Assembly: GCF_008180725.1 (NCBI RefSeq)
Contig: NZ_VTEV01000011.1
Coordinates: forward strand, 438-64,437
Reading direction: 5' to 3'
DNA length: 64,000 bases
From: Sutcliffiella horikoshii
GTDB lineage: Bacteria; Bacillota; Bacilli; Bacillales; Bacillaceae_I
Within the stretch, counting starts at the first letter, position 1. Every line of letters begins with the position of its first letter. A program made the position numbers and the translations under genes. Below the pieces are notes generated by a model. That model saw only the letters and a program-made list of their open reading frames with translations, did not search any database and had not been told where the DNA came from. Of this stretch, positions 55,035 to 63,631 are shown piece after piece.

Positions 55035-55778
55035 GTATCCTCCCATAATTGTGTAAGTGATAGTCCACTCTAATAGTTGCTGCGCGATACTTAGTACGTA
55101 AAATGCAATCACTTATCCAGCAATCGCCCTAGATTGCTGAATATCATTTAAAGTCTTATTGAAGAAAGCACCCGTTAATGCATTAAGGAAACGTTTAATG
55201 AATTACTCAATCTAAAAAAAGGACCATTAAATTATTTATAGTCTAGAACTTTCATCATCTTTCTCTCATTCATTGAAATATCTCCTTCTCCCTTTAAAAA
55301 GTAATATCCAAACATCTTCCATTAAACTTCCCTATTGCTTAATACCAATTATTTTATAATCTTCAAATTACTACAATATACAATTCTTCATCTTGTTCAA
55401 GATAAAAAGAGCGCTGATCCTTGTTCTGGGAAAGCGCCCGATAATTAAAGATGATGTACTTCATTTGTTTACATTTCTTATATATCCATTCAATGTGTTT
55501 ACCAGATGTAAGTACGAAAGCGATAAAGGTGGGGTTAATTGGTATCCTCTTCTTTGCATGACCTACAAATCAACATGAACCATCTAATTTCGTTTCTTTC
55601 CCTACAATCTGCCCTAAAATGAAAAACTGGCGCTTATTATTGTTACAGGGTTCGCGCAGAACTTGAAAAAGACCTTTCGCTATTGGATTCTTAAGCACAT
55701 TTAGAAAAGCAGGTTATTTTTATTTATTTTATAAAAAGCCCCACATTTTGTGAGGGCCATGTAAACATTATTTCCCTA
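55035..55778. other. Gene-poor region with repeat copy 2 and a gene-start remnant
   Basis: Includes the hairpin CAGCAATC-GCCCTA-GATTGCTG (55114-55136). On the minus strand, GGAGAAGGAG followed by an ATG frame of only 12 codons (near 55285-55240) looks like the start of a lost gene. Repeat family 2 copy 2 lies at about 55313-55450. The remaining ~300 bp to 55778 show no supported gene. Confidence 0.5.
55313..55450. repeat. Dispersed AT-rich repeat family 2, copy 2
   Basis: CTTCCATTAAACTTCCC, then TTAATACCAATTATTTTATAAT, CTACAATA, ATTCTTCATC, and the hairpin GAGCGCT...AAAGCGCCCGAT. Aligns over its length with 53830-53985 and over its first half with 59385-59500. Confidence 0.65.
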
Positions 55779-56348
55779 TTAGGCAGCAGGCGGCAGGATT
55801 AAATAATAAACACTTGAAAAGAATAAAAAGGCAATCAAAACAGCCCCATAAGCCCGCCATGCATTTAGTTTCTGGGATATTTGTATAAAACGCACAGAAA
55901 CAAAGTACATCCATAATAAAGAGATTACCAGAAGGATTTTCAATATAATTGATAACTCTTCACCTGTGCTTAATGCAACAATTGATGGTAAGCCAACAAT
56001 TGAAGGAACAAGGGCAAACGCGGTAAGCCGGTTTATGATGCCCATAAACCCCTGACCGCCAAATGCTTTTCCTCCTGCCCACAATAAAAGAGTAAGGCCT
56101 AGTCTTGTGAGATACACCATCCCCGTTCCTGAAAGGAGGAGGAATAGGTAGACAGCTGATTGCAAAATGGAAGAGTCGAATGTAAGATATTCTTCCGGCA
56201 CTCTCAAGTAGATTACCGATCCATAACAGATGCCAACGACAAATGTAAAAATAAATGCCCATTTGTTATATGCTTCACTGGAAGCGAGCTTTTCTGCCGC
56301 TTCCTTATCTAAAAAAATCGCTTGAAAAATAGGTGATAGCTTATTCAT
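55779..56348 (-). CDS. YIP1-family membrane protein
   Basis: A 189-aa protein with five predicted membrane segments after a short polar N terminus. The layout and length match bacterial Yip1-domain proteins; function unknown. GGAGGGAG before the ATG sets the start. It follows the symporter gene on the same strand, but a hairpin lies between them, so it may be a weaker distal gene or have its own promoter. Confidence 0.7.
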   Translation of the reverse strand: MNKLSPIFQAIFLDKEAAEKLASSEAYNKWAFIFTFVVGICYGSVIYLRVPEEYLTFDSSILQSAVYLFLLLSGTGMVYLTRLGLTLLLWAGGKAFGGQGFMGIINRLTAFALVPSIVGLPSIVALSTGEELSIILKILLVISLLWMYFVSVRFIQISQKLNAWRAYGAVLIAFLFFSSVYYLILPPAA

Positions 56349-56367
56349 TTATCTCCCTCCTTTGACA

Positions 56368-56403
56368 GAAAAGGAGAAGGAATGAAAAATCCTTCTCCTT
56401 TAT
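56368..56403 (-). terminator. Hairpin after the symporter gene
   Basis: AAAGGAGAAGGA, loop, TCCTTCTCCTTT; a perfect 12-bp stem directly after the symporter stop. It ends or attenuates transcription before the Yip1 gene, and the stem itself contains ribosome-site-like GGAGAAGG. Confidence 0.65.
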
Positions 56404-56404
56404 G

Positions 56405-58051
56405 TTAGAATTGCCAAGGTGTCAAGGCCCAAATTAAGGTCAATGCACTAGCGATTACCACAATAATAGCACCAGTCAGGCTATTATATCTGGCTGGATT
56501 CACATCGCTCCACCCGTGAATACGTTCAATCAATTTGTGGTCTTCTCGTATGGTTAATTTATTTTGCAGAGAAGGCATTTTGTTTGTAATCATGGAAACT
56601 ACCACTAAAATAATGAAAGCGATTGGCACGCATAGCATAGCTCCCGATACACCTAAACTGTCTGTCAGACCATGGCCGCTCACAACAATACTCGGAAATA
56701 CAAAAGGAGAAACAATAACATAAATGGCTCCTGAAATGACTACAGATGCAATGGCCCCATATTTATTGGCTCCCTTCCACCAAACTCCCATCAAAATTAT
56801 CGGAGCATTCGTAACCGCTGCAAGGCCAAAAGCCCATAGAATACTCACTACAAGAAAGGCAGGAGGTTTTACAGCAAGCATAACGCTTATTATTCCTCCT
56901 AAAGCAATGGCTGCGTACCCCAAACGCACCTTCGTTTTAGAAGTAATATTCGGTAATAAAGTTGCAAAAATATCTTGTGATAAAAGAGCTCCGATTGCTA
57001 ACAGGTTACCGCTTAAAGTGGAAACACCGGCAGATATTGCACCTGCAATCACCAAAGCAGTCACCCATTCGGGATTATAAACAAGATTTAAAATGATGGT
57101 AAGTTTGTCAGCGTCGGCAGCTGAAATCAAATTGCCGTTGGAGCTATTATAGAACACACCAGCAAACCCCATTGTATAAGTTGCCGAGAAAACAAACCCA
57201 AGAACTAAAGCAAACCAAACCATTGCCTGACGAGCACTTTTTAGGCTTGAAGCAGTGTAGATGCGCATGGCTAGATGAGGTAAACCTAAAGAACCAAGAG
57301 TCATTGCCGGAATGAGAGCAAAATACCATTTCGCATCAAATTGATAATCAAAAAAGTCTGGAACCGCTTTCAACATTGCAGGCACCATATCTGCATACAA
57401 TAGCGGAGGGAAAAACCAGCCAGAAGAGCCCATTGCCTTCATAATTGCACCCAGCGGTATGACAAACATGAGAGCAATAATGACCATTTGGACTGCGGCA
57501 TTGTTCGTAGCCCCTCTCATTCCTCCGATAGTTACATAGCCTGTAATCAAAAGCCCGCCGACAAATAATCCTGTCATATAAGGAATGCCAAATAGCATTT
57601 CAAATGTTTTTGCTATTCCAATCATTTGCCCCAATGCATACATGATGGAAATTAAAATCATCCATAGAGCAACTATGACAGCTGCGGATTTCCCATATCT
57701 TTCTTTAACAAAGTGTGCAGGTGAAAAAGCGCCCATTCTTCTCAGGCTTGTACCATAGATAATTGTTATTAATGGGATTGCCAATATCAATTGAATCCAT
57801 AAAAATATGAATGGTATTTTTAAATTTAGAATTAGCCCGGTAACTCCTAGAAAAGTTGCCAAACTCATATATGTAGCAGCCATTGCAAGGCCGTTCGTGA
57901 TTGCTCCCACTCCACCCCCAGCCACATATAAATCTTCAACAGATTTACTTCTCCTGTTTGAAATCCAGCTAATTACATAAAATAATATAAAGGTAAGTGC
58001 TACAACTATAAGCCCAATAATTGGATTTTCCATTTGCCAGGTTTGGTCCAT
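56405..58051 (-). CDS. Sodium:solute symporter (SSS), acetate-permease type
   Basis: A 548-aa protein with about 13 membrane segments of the SSS family. NGLAMAATYMSLATFLG is the Na+-site region, and IGGMRGATNNAAVQMVII is typical of the ActP/YwcA branch that carries acetate and other monocarboxylates. GAGG sets the start, inside the end of the small partner gene directly upstream. Substrate is inferred from family only. Confidence 0.87.
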   Translation of the reverse strand: MDQTWQMENPIIGLIVVALTFILFYVISWISNRRSKSVEDLYVAGGGVGAITNGLAMAATYMSLATFLGVTGLILNLKIPFIFLWIQLILAIPLITIIYGTSLRRMGAFSPAHFVKERYGKSAAVIVALWMILISIMYALGQMIGIAKTFEMLFGIPYMTGLFVGGLLITGYVTIGGMRGATNNAAVQMVIIALMFVIPLGAIMKAMGSSGWFFPPLLYADMVPAMLKAVPDFFDYQFDAKWYFALIPAMTLGSLGLPHLAMRIYTASSLKSARQAMVWFALVLGFVFSATYTMGFAGVFYNSSNGNLISAADADKLTIILNLVYNPEWVTALVIAGAISAGVSTLSGNLLAIGALLSQDIFATLLPNITSKTKVRLGYAAIALGGIISVMLAVKPPAFLVVSILWAFGLAAVTNAPIILMGVWWKGANKYGAIASVVISGAIYVIVSPFVFPSIVVSGHGLTDSLGVSGAMLCVPIAFIILVVVSMITNKMPSLQNKLTIREDHKLIERIHGWSDVNPARYNSLTGAIIVVIASALTLIWALTPWQF

Positions 58052-58330
58052 TTACCCAACCTCCTTGTCCACACTAGCTTTATGCTGCAGGTTTTGCTTA
58101 TCCTCTGTTTCAATAGCCGCATCAATTTTATTGCCGATTTTACCTGCAACAATTGTTAAAAGCACGACTCCAAACCATCCTACAACAACAGGAACAATAT
58201 ACATTATTGGGAAACCAAACAGATTACCTTCAACAGGGAAAATAGTAAAGATAAGTCCCATGTTACCAGCTAGTAAAAATAGCGCAGTCATTCCGATCGT
58301 AAACCATACTTCTTTTTGATAAGCCCCCAT
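58052..58330 (-). CDS. Small two-span membrane partner of the symporter
   Basis: A 92-aa protein with two membrane helices (about residues 9-31 and 41-63) and a charged C-terminal tail. It ends one base before the symporter ATG. Small two-helix proteins (DUF485/DUF4212-like) commonly precede SSS symporters and may aid their assembly. AGGAGG sets the start. The palindrome at 58356 lies 26 bp upstream. Confidence 0.8.
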   Translation of the reverse strand: MGAYQKEVWFTIGMTALFLLAGNMGLIFTIFPVEGNLFGFPIMYIVPVVVGWFGVVLLTIVAGKIGNKIDAAIETEDKQNLQHKASVDKEVG

Positions 58331-58355
58331 ATAATTCCTCCTAGCTATTTTATTG

Positions 58356-58369
58356 TGAGCGAGCGCTCA
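58356..58369 (-). promoter_or_regulatory. Palindromic operator upstream of the symporter operon
   Basis: TGAGCG-AG-CGCTCA is a perfect 6-bp inverted repeat with a 2-bp spacer, just upstream of the ribosome site of the symporter operon. The form suits a TetR-family repressor site. The regulator is not next to it. Confidence 0.5.
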
Positions 58370-58984
58370 ATCGTTGTTCGTTGCAACGCTACCTCCTTTC
58401 AAATTAATTCTCTGATGTATAACAAAGTTGTCTTGTAGTGTATATTATACAACAAATTTATTAGAAAGTTTTAAATATTTTAATTTTTTGTTTTTTTAAT
58501 ATTCCTTTTAATAAGCGGGAACACTAAATGTGCATTTCCTTGAAATACTCTTACTATTTTTAAACCTAACCCTCGATTTCAACCTGTAATCAGCAAATTT
58601 AATACATTTCCCCTTCTCAATCATTTCCGATACTCATTGTAAACAATCACCTCGGATGATGAACTAAATTACAGCATCTTGATTTACTTCGATTTGATAA
58701 CAAGTAATCCCATCACTTATTTAAGATATGGCCCATTAATGAAAATAAGCGCCATATCCTTGTTAAAGTAACCCGAGAGGGAGAAACTGAATAATTACAA
58801 TTGCTTTTACAGGTTAAAAAACAAAGTCTTTTGCATACAGTTTTGAAGTGGAAAATGAATGAAAAATCATAAAAGAAGATGAACTGCAAACGACATTGCA
58901 GCTCATCTTTTATATTATGCGTTATTCCATAAATGCTCCTAGATTGTTGAATAAGGCTTATTTTATATACCTTTTAAATTATGT
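58370..58984. other. AT-rich intergenic region, no gene
   Basis: 615 bp. The part next to the symporter operon must hold its promoter (TTGTATAATATACAC on the minus strand near 58450 is AT-rich and promoter-like). Around 58767-58795 lies a remnant AAGCGCCATATCCTTGTTAA, similar to the hairpin part of repeat family 2. A hairpin AGATGAACTGCAA / TTGCAGCTCATCT (58877-58907) with T-run looks like a terminator without an identified gene. Confidence 0.5.
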
Positions 58985-59371
58985 TCAAACAAAGTTTCTT
59001 TTCTGGTCAATCATTTCATTTTCACTTTTTTTAATATATATAATACAGAATTTATCTGTATATAATGACTTTGGTGGATATTGAAATTCTGTTTCTGCAA
59101 ATACCTTTCTTAGCTCTTCCATTATTTTTTCTTTATCAGAATAACCATAAATGATATAGATACTTCCGCCCTCTACCCCATATTGTTTTTCATCTGAACC
59201 AGAAAAGGTAAATAAATCTGAATTTTTTTCTCTCTCCTTTAATGTAACTCCTGCCTCTTCAAATTCATTAAGTATTGGTTTTACAACTGTTTCTTCTTGT
59301 GTATTAGAGCTACAACCTGAAAGAAATAAGATTGAAAAAGTCAAGATACAGAAATAAAATCTTTTAAGCAT
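58985..59371 (-). CDS. Small lipoprotein, unknown function
   Basis: A 128-aa protein with a signal peptide and lipobox LSGC (Cys20). The mature part is acidic with two aromatic-rich strands (GGSIYIIYGYSDKEKIMEEL, KFCIIYIKKSE). No family recognised. GAGGGAGGAA sets the start. Repeat family 2 (partial copy 3) lies immediately upstream. Confidence 0.75.
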   Translation of the reverse strand: MLKRFYFCILTFSILFLSGCSSNTQEETVVKPILNEFEEAGVTLKEREKNSDLFTFSGSDEKQYGVEGGSIYIIYGYSDKEKIMEELRKVFAETEFQYPPKSLYTDKFCIIYIKKSENEMIDQKRNFV

Positions 59372-59384
59372 TTATTCCTCCCTC

Positions 59385-59500
59385 TCTTCCATTAAACTGC
59401 CCGTTTGATTAATTCCAATTATTTCAAAAACTATTAATAAACTCAATCTTTTATTTTCCTTCAATATAAAAAATTGCGCTCAGATATGACCGTGATTTTT
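59385..59500. repeat. Dispersed AT-rich repeat family 2, partial copy 3
   Basis: CTTCCATTAAACTGCCC, then TTAATTCCAATTATTTCA, and later a degenerate TTGCGCTCAGATATGACCGTGA. Similar to the first half of copy 2 but more diverged. Confidence 0.45.
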
Positions 59501-59638
59501 TAAAAGTATTTGCTATAGAGATCTATTCTCAATTTCCCACTAAGCTGAGCATATATTCTTGTTGTTTCGCTTTTTTCATGGCCATGTAAACTTTATATTA
59601 CACTCAGTGGAACCCTATCTTCCCCAATTAATATGATT

Positions 59639-59953
59639 CTATGAAACCAGTTTCAATCCAGTAACACCTACAACGATTAATATTAAACTGAAAATACGCG
59701 CACCACTTTTTGATTCCCCAAAGAAAATCATGTTGATGATTACAGCTCCGGCTGTTCCCATCCCGATCCATACTGCATAAGCGGTACTCAAATGTAAATA
59801 GGCAAATGCCTGATACAGAAGGAAGAAAGATAGTCCAAATCCACCTAGGAAAAGCGAGCCAGTCCTAAGATTTTTTTTGGTGCTGAATAGCTTCAGCCCA
59901 ATGACACCAATTATTTCACTTATTGCTGCAGACGTCACAAATATCCATCCCAT
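59639..59953 (-). CDS. SMR-family efflux subunit (second gene of pair)
   Basis: A 104-aa four-helix small multidrug resistance protein. The essential membrane Glu is Glu13 (AISEIIGVIG); the TAYAVWIGMGTAGAV motif is present. With the preceding SMR gene it probably forms a heterodimer of the YkkCD/EbrAB kind. ATG 59953 preceded by AAGGGTG is preferred to the frame start at 59989, which lies inside the upstream gene. It begins 2 bp before the upstream gene's stop. Confidence 0.88.
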   Translation of the reverse strand: MGWIFVTSAAISEIIGVIGLKLFSTKKNLRTGSLFLGGFGLSFFLLYQAFAYLHLSTAYAVWIGMGTAGAVIINMIFFGESKSGARIFSLILIVVGVTGLKLVS

Positions 59954-59954
59954 C

Positions 59955-60290
59955 TTAATGCACCCTTTCTTGAGTTTCATTTTCAGCAAGTTTTAAGCCT
60001 ATCACACCGGTTACCAGCACACCTATGAAAAATAATTTAAGGATATTAATACTCCCTTGAAAAAGAAAATAATCCATTAACACTGTTCCTATAGCACCTA
60101 CTCCCGCGAATAATGCATATACTGTTCCAGTCTGCAGTCCTTCACACGCTTTTGCCAGAAAATAAAAATCAATGGCAATTACCATGATGATGAGTCCCCA
60201 TTGCCACACGGTCTGCGCTGTGCTGAAACCAAAGACCCAAACCATTTCCAGTGCACAGGTAATTACTACATAAATCCAATACTTGTTCAT
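59955..60290 (-). CDS. SMR-family efflux subunit (first gene of pair, YkkC-like)
   Basis: A 111-aa four-helix SMR protein with essential Glu15 (CALEMVWVFGFS) and GTVYALFAGVGAIGTVLMD, the pattern of YkkC-type subunits. The C-terminal tail is hydrophilic (ENETQERVH). YkkCD pairs export drugs or guanidinium by proton exchange; here the promoter has a TetR-type palindrome and not a guanidine riboswitch, so a drug or toxic cation is more likely. GAGGTG sets the start. Confidence 0.88.
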   Translation of the reverse strand: MNKYWIYVVITCALEMVWVFGFSTAQTVWQWGLIIMVIAIDFYFLAKACEGLQTGTVYALFAGVGAIGTVLMDYFLFQGSINILKLFFIGVLVTGVIGLKLAENETQERVH

Positions 60291-60313
60291 GTTGATTCAC
60301 CTCTAGTTTGTTA

Positions 60314-60330
60314 AATGAATGACATTCATT
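60314..60330 (-). promoter_or_regulatory. TetR-type operator upstream of the SMR pair
   Basis: AATGAATG-A-CATTCATT is a perfect 17-bp palindrome between the TetR gene and the first SMR gene, 24 bp before the SMR start codon. A related half-perfect site lies upstream of the TetR gene. Confidence 0.7.
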
Positions 60331-60358
60331 CATTTTTACTTCATAAATAAAACATACT

Positions 60359-60934
60359 TCACGGACGTAAAGCATGCTCTAAGAAAGTCAGTAATTCTGC
60401 CTTCTGTTTTGCCTCATTTACAGCCTCATATTCATTAAATAAAAATACTTGCTCTGCCGCAGATTCGATGAGTCCAAGCAATAATTGGGAGCTCCGAACT
60501 GGATCAATAGTATCCCTTATCAGCTTTCGGTTCTGGATTTCTTCCAAAATAGAAGCTACTTGCTCATATAATGGTGTGTATATAGATTCCCACTTGCTGA
60601 TATGTTCCGTGGTGGATATTCCCGCATATACAATTGCAGAAACATCGCGAAACTCATTTGTTACATGGAAAATAGCATCGACCAATTGTTTCAAATGCAC
60701 CTCTAATGAGGCCTCTCTCGATACGCTCGCTTCGATTCTTTCCATAAATTTAAAAACGATTTGTTCCGCAACGGCAGGCATAACCGAGAGCTTAGAAGGA
60801 AAATATAAATAAAACGTTCCTTGAGCAATCTCTGCCCTCTTTACAATATCTGAGATCTTGGTTTTTTCTATGCCCTTTTCCTTAAAAATCTCAATGGAAG
60901 CTTGTACGATTCTTTCTCTTTTATCCAATACCAT
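60359..60934 (-). CDS. TetR-family transcriptional repressor of the SMR pair
   Basis: A 191-aa protein. The N-terminal helix-turn-helix is IVQASIEIFKEKGIEKTKISDIVKRAEIAQGTFYLYFPSK (about residues 8-48), followed by a ligand-binding helical domain. It lies directly upstream of the SMR genes on the same strand, with matching palindromes on both sides, so it probably represses itself and the efflux pair until a substrate binds. GGAGG 4 nt before ATG 60934 decides the start. Confidence 0.88.
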   Translation of the reverse strand: MVLDKRERIVQASIEIFKEKGIEKTKISDIVKRAEIAQGTFYLYFPSKLSVMPAVAEQIVFKFMERIEASVSREASLEVHLKQLVDAIFHVTNEFRDVSAIVYAGISTTEHISKWESIYTPLYEQVASILEEIQNRKLIRDTIDPVRSSQLLLGLIESAAEQVFLFNEYEAVNEAKQKAELLTFLEHALRP

Positions 60935-60953
60935 AGTTCCTCCAATCATAATG

Positions 60954-60970
60954 ACTGAATATCATTCATT
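60954..60970 (-). promoter_or_regulatory. Putative TetR autoregulatory operator
   Basis: ACTGAATA-T-CATTCATT matches the 60314 palindrome in all of the right half and in 6 of 8 positions of the left half. It sits 20 bp upstream of the TetR start codon. Confidence 0.6.
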
Positions 60971-61455
60971 TTATCTTTGGAGAGAAAATTTGTCAAGGTT
61001 TCCTCGTTCTTAGCCTTTATTCATTTTTCTTGACATTGAAAATCAACATACCTTCATCAATAAACTTCCTTTAAACAATTATTGTAAATCTTAAGTCTTC
61101 GTTTCTTTAAGAGTTCCAAAATTAAAGGCAGTCAATAAAAGTACTTGTAAACAAACACATCAAAAAAATACCATCCAGTCAGATACATATTCAAGTGGAT
61201 ACAAAGGGATATATGTTTTTTGCAAGGACAAGGCTGGTCAAATTTTTCTGTTGATTATTCCCCAATTGAGCTACTAGATCTTTCCTGTATCCTTTATACA
61301 AGAGCTAAAGAAGCCTTGCAATCAGCAAAAAATCCCTTTTCATCCCCTCCCTGTCCTATTAGAGGAGATACCCTTCACTCTTTGGAAGATGGATGGATCA
61401 AAAAGACATTATCAAAGGGATAGCGTCATTTCACGATGTCCCTATTCCATCTTCT
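60971..61455. other. Intergenic region, no supported gene
   Basis: 485 bp between the TetR gene (transcribed toward lower coordinates) and the end of the MsrA-MsrB gene. A 67-codon plus-strand frame at 61220-61423 has no ribosome site and no recognisable product. AGGGATAGCG...CGATGTCCCT (61417-61444) is an imperfect hairpin that might end msrAB transcription. Confidence 0.45.
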
Positions 61456-62586
61456 TTATTCAAATTCAGAAAGAAACTCTCCGTACCCTTCCGCCTCCAT
61501 GTTTTCTATAGGAATGAATCGGAGAGCTGCAGAGTTCATGCAATATCGAAGTCCTGTCGGCTCAGGTCCATCGTCAAACACATGCCCAAGATGGGAATCG
61601 GCATGCTTGCTTCGTACCTCTGTTCGTACCATAAACAGGCTGTTATCCTCACTTAAGACGATATTCTCAGGAAGAAGCGGCTTTGTAAAGCTAGGCCAGC
61701 CTGTTCCACTATCATATTTGTCGTTTGAACTAAAAAGAGGTTCCCCAGAGACGATATCCACATAGATCCCTTCATCCTTCAGGTCCCAATATTCATTATC
61801 ATAAGCTGGTTCTGTACCATCTTCCTGTGTCACCTCATATTGAATCGGTGTGAGCATTTCAAGTAGCTCTTCATCCGTGTATGTTGGATAGGTAGAGGCG
61901 GCCTTTGCTTTCGACTTCACTTTGTATATTCGATCCGCTCCCCATGCTTTATCGAGGAATTCATCCCTTCCTGAACGGCTGCGGTAATATTCGTAGCGAA
62001 AGCTGTTTTTCTGGTAGTAATCTTGATGGTACTCCTCTGCAACGTAGAAAGTTTCTGCCGGACGGATGGGAGTGACAATGGGCTCATCAAAACGCTCAGT
62101 TTCCTCTAACTCCTTAAGGGATTCTTCTGCAAGAAGCTTCTCTTCCTCGTTTTGATAAAAGATGGCGGACGTGTATTGCTCACCCCGATCCACAAACTGT
62201 CCTCCATCATCCGTTGGGTCAATCTGCCTCCAAAATACCTGCAGCAATTCTTCGTATGTTACCATCGTAGGATCATATTCTACTGTTACCGCTTCAATGT
62301 GACCAGTTGTGCCACTTGAAACCTCATCATAACTTGGGTTTTCCGTATCCCCACCTGTATAGCCGGATACAACTTCGTATACACCGTCTATCTTTTCAAA
62401 CGGTGGTTCCATACACCAAAAGCAGCCACCAGCAAAGATGGCAATCTCTTTCTCCCCAGTGTTATGAACCTTATATAGTTTACTACCAAGCGATTTTTCT
62501 GTCTGGCTTTCATAAACTTTCGGTAGGATGATAATGGCCAAAGCGACCACGATGATACTAAGAATGGTCAGGGTAATCTTCTTCAT
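61456..62586 (-). CDS. msrAB: Membrane-anchored MsrA-MsrB fusion
   Basis: A 376-aa bifunctional methionine sulfoxide reductase. Residues 3-22 are a signal anchor ([16 protein letters not shown]), placing the enzyme outside the membrane. MsrA domain: catalytic Cys55 in [13 protein letters not shown]. MsrB domain (about residues 233-370): [11 protein letters not shown] and catalytic Cys in [13 protein letters not shown]; the two CxxC zinc sites of many MsrB are missing. It repairs both epimers in envelope proteins. The start is ATG 62586 after GGAGAGAGG; it overlaps the kinase gene by 29 bp. Confidence 0.92.
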   Translation of the reverse strand: MKKITLTILSIIVVALAIIILPKVYESQTEKSLGSKLYKVHNTGEKEIAIFAGGCFWCMEPPFEKIDGVYEVVSGYTGGDTENPSYDEVSSGTTGHIEAVTVEYDPTMVTYEELLQVFWRQIDPTDDGGQFVDRGEQYTSAIFYQNEEEKLLAEESLKELEETERFDEPIVTPIRPAETFYVAEEYHQDYYQKNSFRYEYYRSRSGRDEFLDKAWGADRIYKVKSKAKAASTYPTYTDEELLEMLTPIQYEVTQEDGTEPAYDNEYWDLKDEGIYVDIVSGEPLFSSNDKYDSGTGWPSFTKPLLPENIVLSEDNSLFMVRTEVRSKHADSHLGHVFDDGPEPTGLRYCMNSAALRFIPIENMEAEGYGEFLSEFE

Positions 62587-63631
62587 CTCTTCCTCTCTCC
62601 TTTTCATACGGAATGGTAAACGAGAAGGTACTTCCTTTCCCCCATTTACTAACCACGCCTAAGGTTCCGCCATGCCACTCAATCAATTCTTTGGCGATCG
62701 CAAGGCCAATCCCTGATCCACCATAGGCTTTATTCCTGGATTTTTCCGTTCGATAAAAGCGTTCAAAAATTCGTTCCTGCTCTTCTTGTTCAATTCCTGG
62801 ACCCTCATCTATAATCTGAAAGCGTACGGAATCCTGTTCGTTGGTGACAACTATAGAAATGGTGGCATTGCTGGGTGAATAGGTGATGGCGTTTTTGATC
62901 AGATTGTTCAGAACCCGGATGATTTTCTCCGGCATCACCAATACAGATGAAATTTCTTCATCCATCTCCACTATCACCTCTATTCCTTGCTCAGAAAGCA
63001 TGGACTCAAATGGCCCAAGGGATTGTAAAAGGAGGTCGTCCACTGGTGTTAGCACTGGAGTATATGGTATACTCCGCTGTTCGAGTTTTGAAAAATAAAG
63101 TAACTCCTCGATTAAATCTCCAAGACGCAAGGTCTCTTGTTTAATGATGGATAAATACCTTTTTTTCGTTTCTTCATCCTGTAAGATGTTGTCCTCCAAC
63201 GCTTCGGTAAAAGAACGGATAGAGGCGATCGGTGTCCTTAAATCATGGGAGACATTGGCGATAAGCTCGGACTTAAATTGCTCGGAACGTTCGATGTCCT
63301 CCATTTTTTCTTTAATTTGTACCGCCATTTCATTAAAGTTCTTTGCGACTTGTTTTATTTCTTTTGGGCCAGCTTCCTTCATCTTTACTTCGAGGTTTCC
63401 GTTTGCCATGCTTTGTGCTTCCTTCGAAACCTGATTCACAATCTTTAAAAGCGGGTTGATAAGAACATAAAAAGCGAGAAAGGATATAGCCCCGGCCACC
63501 AGGGTAATAACGGTGAGGAGGAGCACGACCTCCTTAGAAAGAAACATTTGCACATAGCTGATAACTAAAAAGAGTAAAAACAATAAAATGGATAAACCGT
63601 TGGTAACGGCAAGTAGGGTTTTAAGTTTCAT
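62558..63631 (-). CDS. Sensor histidine kinase of a two-component system
   Basis: A 357-aa protein with two membrane helices close together (about residues 6-27 and 34-57), so almost no external sensor loop. Then come a HAMP domain ([23 protein letters not shown]), HisKA with the phospho-His in [13 protein letters not shown], and HATPase ([39 protein letters not shown]). The short-loop layout suits intramembrane sensing. The ATG overlaps the response regulator stop by 11 bp; GAAGGAAA is upstream. Confidence 0.93.
   Translation of the reverse strand: MKLKTLLAVTNGLSILLFLLFLVISYVQMFLSKEVVLLLTVITLVAGAISFLAFYVLINPLLKIVNQVSKEAQSMANGNLEVKMKEAGPKEIKQVAKNFNEMAVQIKEKMEDIERSEQFKSELIANVSHDLRTPIASIRSFTEALEDNILQDEETKKRYLSIIKQETLRLGDLIEELLYFSKLEQRSIPYTPVLTPVDDLLLQSLGPFESMLSEQGIEVIVEMDEEISSVLVMPEKIIRVLNNLIKNAITYSPSNATISIVVTNEQDSVRFQIIDEGPGIEQEEQERIFERFYRTEKSRNKAYGGSGIGLAIAKELIEWHGGTLGVVSKWGKGSTFSFTIPYEKERGRDEEDYPDHS

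Noticed and set aside
55393-55578. 61-codon plus-strand frame
   Set aside because: It begins within repeat family 2 and has no ribosome site or recognisable product.
61220-61423. 67-codon plus-strand frame downstream of msrAB
   Set aside because: No ribosome site, no hydrophobic or domain pattern; overlaps other random frames.
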